Below, piece after piece: positions 58,701-64,000 of a DNA stretch of 64,000 nucleotides (its first letter is position 1; each line of letters starts with the position of its first letter). This DNA is from Mesaphorura yosii (taxonomy: Eukaryota; Arthropoda; Collembola; Poduromorpha; Tullbergiidae): positions 62,001 through 126,000 of the forward strand of contig WIXG01000006.1 in assembly GCA_009869945.1 (NCBI GenBank), in the 5' to 3' direction. The notes beneath the pieces are model-generated. The model did no database searches, was not told where the DNA came from, and worked only from the letters and a program-made list of their open reading frames with translations. A program made the position numbers and the translations under genes.

Positions 58701-61092
58701 TAGAAAAAAGTTGTGAAAGAGCAAACCGAATTCCTTAGAAGAAAGCAGGCGGTCATAAAACACTCGTCCGTGGGTTTGTGTTTGTTTCGACCGGGCAGAC
58801 ACTTTGATATATGGAATCGTAAATCAATATTCAGTGCTCCTCTTCGGCTACGCGGGCCTCTTAAAATGCAACCTCGCGAATGTAATACCATAAACCTTTA
58901 TCCCATTAGGGAATCCGATTAGATCTCTCCTCAGGCTACATGGGAGGTTCCTGTTCCGATACAAACAGGGAATTACTGCAGCGTGGAAACAAATATGTAT
59001 CTTTATCATCTCACTTACTCCTGCCCGAGCCACCCGGTCCAAATTTTCTGCGTGGCTACTACACACAGTCATTGCGATACCATAAACTCGTGTGCCATGC
59101 TAACGTATGTTGTCTACCCTGCCAGCGCAACAAATTTGAAACATTTCGAATAATATATGTTCCAAGTCGAAAGCTCACAAGTCGCAAATTGGACTCGGCT
59201 CCATGGCATTTCTTATTCCCTAGCCAACCTGACAAACAAAATAGATTTATAGCTTCGTCTCTTTCGCTCTTCTTAAATCCCAGTAGCACAATAGCGGGTA
59301 GGGCTTTCTTTCTTCATCTTGAGCGGAGTATCAGAGTTCACATGCTTTCATGTTTTTGATGGACGTATTTGAGATAAAAAGGATTCATAGCATTGTAATT
59401 CAATAGTGGGGCAGCAGGGGCAGAATTTTATCGCGTCGGAACAGCAGCATCTTCAGCGACAAAGATGTAAAAAGGAATTTCTGAGTCTAGTCACACGCTA
59501 ACAGCAAGGGAGTTTAGTGTCTTTATTGCTATCATCAAATTAAGCAAGTGAACTGGTCGTATTAAGGCCAGAGCTTAGAGCTCTTGGGAAATTGATTTTT
59601 AATCTTCACGGCAGCAGTGGACCAGGGCCAATGTCTTAAATTAGTTCAACATAAAGTGAAAGTCTTGCAACACACGCTTGTTGCTTGTGCGATGCACGAA
59701 ATCTGAAATCTGCTGAAAGTGAGCGTCTGTGACAATGAACGGCTTGTACTGCATTCGACTAAGATGAGGGAGAGACCGTTTGAACGCGTGCCAAGAAAGC
59801 TATCAATAATGAATCAAACATCGTGCACGAAATGGAGCAACCTTGGCGTTGTTGGATAATTTTCTTCATTTCTTTTTAGCATGAGGTTTGATGGGCAGCG
59901 CAGAGGAATCGTCTCGTAACTTTCAGCAAGCGTTGAGCTGACATGCCGCAATCATTCTGACAGGATAATCAATCATGTGTTCGGCTCGAGTCCCGGGTTG
60001 AACTCGTCGAGTTCTCTCAAATGAAGTGTATAGAAGTCTATTTGCTTGACTTTAAGGTAGCACGGCCAAGGCGGTTGATTTTTTTATACAATAAATGACA
60101 ACGTGGCTGAATTTATTTTATGTCCAAGAATACGATGGGAAATTTGTGTTGTCAACTCGGCAAAGAATGAGTTCGGTCACCTGAGAAAAATCCAAGAACC
60201 AATTCAATTATGAAGGGCTCACTGCGACAATACGCGTCAGACTTTTGGCCTTGGGGACGCGCTGAAGCCCAGAAAACTGAAATAATCGCATATGTCGTTT
60301 GTGTACCGAGTGTAGCCGCGGATGAAATGCATCTTGACATTATGAGTAATGGCATAAATTTAATTCCCAGGCGGAGTGCTTTCGTAATGCATTCATTCAT
60401 ACATTCGTACTGGTCATTTTTTTATATTATTTACTGTCCAGATGATCCTTGAGCCCATTAACATCCAGGTTAACATCCGAGAGTAGACTAGACTAGATTT
60501 TAGTTGCGAAAATCCTACTTGAATAACACATCTTTTATTACAGATGAAGTCCTCGATTTGGTATCGCGTTAACGGAATTATCATGCTTATTGCCTTTCCC
60601 ATCTTCCGCATCTTCAGCGTCATTTACGCGGCGTATCTATTCACGTGGCAGAATAATCACGCCAATATACTCCAGGTACAAATTCAGCGAATAATGCATC
60701 CTGAGATTTTACGAAACTTTAAAGTTAAAAGCTTAATTCACTGAATGTTCCAGGGAATCATGGCCGTTCCATTGCACTGGCGAACAATATGGATGGTTGC
60801 GATGACTCCTCAGCTGTATTGGTACTTTTTGATGGTTCGTGGGCTAGTCAAGATGTACTCAGAAGGGGAGCCCAAGGCGAAGGAGTCCCACATGTCCGAT
60901 AGGCAGGTCAACTCTCTGCTCTGGGGAAATGCGTCTGACTTAAAGGCTGACTGCGGTGAAAACTCGAGGGAGAGCCCGCAGCGAACTGATGCTACAGAGT
61001 CTGATCGAAAATTTTCAGCCACTTCTAATCCTAACGCTGTGTCGAATTCAAACAATCAGTCGTCAAACGCCAGTAGCACTAAACAAGATTAA
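55733..61092 (+). CDS. TLC-domain membrane protein, TLCD3 (FAM57) type
   Basis: TLC (TRAM-LAG1-CLN8) proteins are multi-pass ER membrane proteins linked to lipid and ceramide metabolism; the FAM57/TLCD3 branch fits best. Exons: 55733-55920, 56668-56986, 58280-58387, 60544-60675, 60754-61092. The frame closes at 361 residues; introns of 1.3 and 2.2 kb are the longest inside a reconstructed gene outside NAK. The N-terminal membrane segment AFLLVTGTILFPACFWLQQ is followed by IVSAIQALCAGVSGVIVVSH, FGIPYFLYDTLCMFYV, the conserved His pair IFIHHVIMAHVGW, GDFFVGVMYMMEFSTPFV, and WYRVNGIIMLIAFPIFRIF. This order matches human TLCD3B (AVPYFIYDIYAMF, VLHHAAMVL, EVSTPFVCL, KVNGALMLLSFLCCRVLLF, APQLYWFFLICRG). 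The C-terminal 80 residues are hydrophilic and Ser/Asn-rich. Confidence 0.87.
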
Positions 61093-62644
61093 ACGACTTG
61101 CTTTGTTATTACACTGATAAGCAGTGATAGGAATGCGTTCAGAGAATATATTCTTGTCAAAGAATAAAGCCATCGCCACTGAACTTAACAAACGTTTCCT
61201 AATTAATGCTTCATAACTTATTCACCAGCAGATACTGTCATAAATCGAGATAGACACAGCCGGGTGAAGGTACATGAGATTTGCGAACAAGTGGTGGATG
61301 TCTTATTGACGGGGCTTTACTGCAGAGCACGATATAATCTCATGTACTTCCCTGTTCCGCCGTCGAGACTACAACCGAAATGAAGGTGACCGATTTTGTG
61401 GCGAAGAAGGTCAAAGCAAAACTGGGTAATGGTGACATTCGCCGCTCGCGGGCATGTTCTTCAGCTGGAATTACCCGCACCAGTACACCTCAACGGGGTC
61501 GCAGTTACTACCCGGACATACCAGCATCAGCCCTTGTTTCCTGTCCCCAGAAGAGCTACACAACGGCGTGGCTACTTTCGCTCCTGACTCAGCTGGAGAA
61601 TTGGGCTTCCTGCGCCCCAAATTCGACTTGGTTCGGCCCGTCTTCGGAGTGAGTTTGATATCCTTGAAGAAGGCCGGAGGGACTCGATCCATCGCTGGAG
61701 CGTGTATTTGGAGGCGGCTGGTAGCAAAAAGCACAGTTTATCGCATTAGCCAGACTTGAAAGAGAGCTTGACGTCTGAATGAAGTTAGGAACCGGAGCGC
61801 ACGCGGCCTGATCCTGGTACAACTTCCCTCGGCAGTGTCTTCGTGGTCGGACCAATTGCTGCAGAATATAGCGGATTGGAGCGAAAACCAGACGATGAGC
61901 AGCTACGGTTGGATAACTATTTTGATTTGTTCCAGCGCATTTTGAGTTCAAAATAAACTTCGTCAGACCTTTGTCATCCCATCTGCACCGTCGCCACGCG
62001 AAGTCTGTCTCATATAATTCACCATTTGCCATAAATTGCGAGTACAATTTGCTGTACCTTGAATGCATGCCATCGGCCGTCATGTCGACTACCGTGACGG
62101 CTATCACTGAGATCTTGCTGTATGATTGGATTGTAGGCCTGTAGACATGACAAAAGGCTCAATAGGCTCAAAGATAAGGGACGAGATACCCTTCGTGGAC
62201 GTCGGGATAGAATAGAGTATCTAGAGCTTTAGAAATCTCATTCACGTATTACGTATGAACGAAGTTCATGTTTGTTTTCCTTGAACAAGTTCAGTTTTCA
62301 AATCATACAGTCAACCCAAGTCGGCAGCCCGATTCCGAGGAAATGTGCTGCAACATTAGTACCAAGTTACAAAAGCGTAGAAAAGATTAAACTGTGTCCT
62401 ATGATAAGCTAGTGATAGACGTTACTTTGAATATTTGTACAGATATTCGAAGTCTTCATCTACGATTACGGGTTTTAACATTTCCATTGAAAATTGAAGC
62501 TAGTTTAAGTGTGTAAACGAAGGAAGCACATGGACCGGGGCCTTGCTTGGCATTGACTTCCGTTTCCGTGTCTTTCGATTCATTAAGATCTGTTCGGTCA
62601 TATTTGATTACCGTTCAGTGATATTTGACATCGACTTAGTCAGT
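61093..62644. other. Spacer between the TLC-domain gene and XPO5
   Basis: About 1.55 kb. The stretch 61380-62110 stays open in several frames on both strands and is richer in GC than the flanks. None of the translations resembles a known family, so I do not call a gene. The XPO5 promoter should lie near its right end. Confidence 0.45.
61163..61168 (+). terminator. Poly(A) signal of the TLC-domain gene
   Basis: AATAAA 70 bases after the stop codon. Confidence 0.55.
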
Positions 62645-64000
62645 ATGGACCCACTACAGGCAGCGGAAATACAAACTACTGCTGCGAACTTGGCTTTAAC
62701 TGCGAAGGTACCGTGCTTTGGTTCTAAATTGGGTTGGGGACTTATTTCAGAGCTTCAGGGTAAAAAAAATTCTTTATTGTTTAAAATTAGGTCGCCTATG
62801 ACCCTCAGACTCCTCCTGATGCTCGTCAGCAAGCCATCAACTACCTGTATTCATTCCAGCAGAATACTGACTCCAAGCTGCAAGTCGCAGTTGGATTACA
62901 ACTAGTCTGCTCAACTTCTCCAGCCGTGATTGGAAATGGTATGATTTCGGTCTTTCTTGGCCTTCAGCTAATTCAACATTGTGCAACATATCAGTGGGCC
63001 CAGTTAGAACAAGCGGCTAGAAATGAAGTTAAGGTAGGTTGGAATGACTAACTTGTAGATTCGTAATCTTGTACGACACTACTGGAACATGGAAATGATT
63101 ACCAACTGATTATACTTTAGGCTGCAATAATGCAAGTAATCATTAATGGAAACCATTCAATTTCCTCATCGCCGACATTGCTTTTGGAAGCTCTGGCGAA
63201 GTAAGCCAAACTAGAACAATTTAAATGTCAATCTGGTCGTCTGGTCTTAACTTGTCTAATGTGTTAATATTTTTTATTCAGAGTACTGACTGAAATTGCA
63301 AAGAAGGAATGGCCACAATTATGGCCCGAGTTTCTCCCATTCTTGATGAGTCTTCTCATGACTGAGCAGAAGCAGATCGCATTGTTTGTTTTGCGTCGTT
63401 TGTGTGAAGATGTTTTCTCGTTGCAGGTCAGAAACCTTTTATATCATGAGAATCATGAATTAGTTATCAATGCCAGTTACTGAATTTACTATCTATTATG
63501 CAATAGAACATCTCCAACACTGAAAGACGAAGAGATTTATCACAAAGTTTGCAGATGACTTCTGACGAAGTTTTGAACGCTCTCTTTAAAATTTTGGATT
63601 CTGAGGTTCCTCAGAAATCTATTTTGGTAGTTGTTAACGACACCACTCTGGTCAAATTGATTCTCAATTGTATTGCTTCTTACGGAGAGTTTGCTGATTG
63701 CTCGTATTTAACGAAGGATGGGAGAACAAATTTAATTCTGAAATTACTCAGAAATAAGGAAGTTCGACTTGAGGCGTCTAACTGCTTTCAAGAGGTAAGT
63801 TCAACCTTCGGTCACGAGTAAATAAATGGAGGAAGTAATGCTTTATTGTTGTTTATTAAGATGCTGGATAGAAAAGTCAGTACTCGGAAAGACGATCTTG
63901 GCTTAATACTGGCGACAACTTTCGACGGAGATGGCTACACCTACTTTTCAGAAGCCATACGAGAAAGCATTGCAATTAAGGCGCAGTCAGAAGAAGAAGA
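62645..64000 (+). CDS. XPO5: Exportin-5, N-terminal part, cut by window end
   Basis: Exportin-5 is a karyopherin-beta that exports pre-microRNA and other structured RNAs from the nucleus with RanGTP. Exons: 62645-62707, 62791-63033, 63121-63200, 63282-63426, 63507-63794, and 63861 to the window end, all in frame. The N-terminal HEAT-repeat region shows FLGLQLIQHCATYQWAQL (human FGLQILEHVVKFRWNGM), AKKEWPQLWPEFLPFL (human IKREWPQHWPDML), FVLRRLCEDVFSLQ and NTERRRDLSQSLQ (human PPQRRRDIQQTLT). That last stretch and the low similarity to importin-5 or CRM1 point to XPO5. Only about the first 318 residues of an expected 1200 are in the window. Confidence 0.9.

Noticed and set aside
61380-62107. 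Overlapping open frames on both strands (up to 172 residues) between the TLC gene and XPO5
   Set aside because: None of the translations shows a domain, membrane pattern or consistent splice junctions; listed only as spacer.

Overview
The window looks like nuclear DNA of a compact invertebrate genome, most likely an arthropod outside the well-studied insects (a springtail, crustacean or chelicerate would fit; the sequence alone does not settle it). Almost every gene is split into short exons by GT-AG introns, mostly about 60-110 bases with a few of 0.5-2 kb. Coding exons are flanked by AT-rich spacers, and AATAAA signals follow many stop codons. There are no bacterial-type operons, Shine-Dalgarno sites or CRISPR arrays. 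I rebuilt the genes by joining exons by hand and checking that the reading frame closes across every junction.

Layout, left to right: about 6 kb with no recognised exon; a leishmanolysin-like metalloprotease (LMLN/invadolysin, +, 6143-9916, 5' end not found); a spacer holding a possible decayed hAT transposase piece; KLHL18 (+, 12664-16547); TVP23 (-, 17393-18524); a CYP2-clan cytochrome P450 (+, 19602-21547); a Numb-associated kinase of the AAK1/BIKE family (-, 22593-26101) with a 502-bp hAT-type MITE in its last intron; STUB1/CHIP (+, 28966-30130); RNF25 (+, 31397-33235); an unrecognised basic/acidic protein with tandem SUMO-type motifs (+, 34110-35225); NLE1/Notchless (+, 35484-38194); the H4K20 methyltransferase KMT5A/PR-Set7 (-, 38417-39260); a 4.4-kb spacer; SBNO1/strawberry notch (+, 43617-49432, 21 coding exons); CLCC1 (-, 50081-51832); the macrodomain hydrolase OARD1 (-, 52193-52642), joined by a candidate spliced leader exon to a 61-residue membrane-protein ORF; a TLCD3/FAM57-type TLC-domain protein (+, 55733-61092); and exportin-5 (+, 62645 onward, cut by the window end).

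These are mostly conserved housekeeping genes with no evident shared pathway. Several concern ubiquitin transfer (KLHL18 as a CUL3 adaptor, STUB1, RNF25) and chromatin or Notch biology (KMT5A, SBNO1, NLE1, NAK), but their closeness is probably chance. I did not find a convincing new defence or mobile system. The best leads are the possible dicistronic OARD1 transcript with a novel microprotein, the unrecognised SUMO-motif protein, the intact MITE with its 8-bp target duplication, a Ser-rich insert inside the NAK kinase core, and a GC-AG intron in CLCC1.
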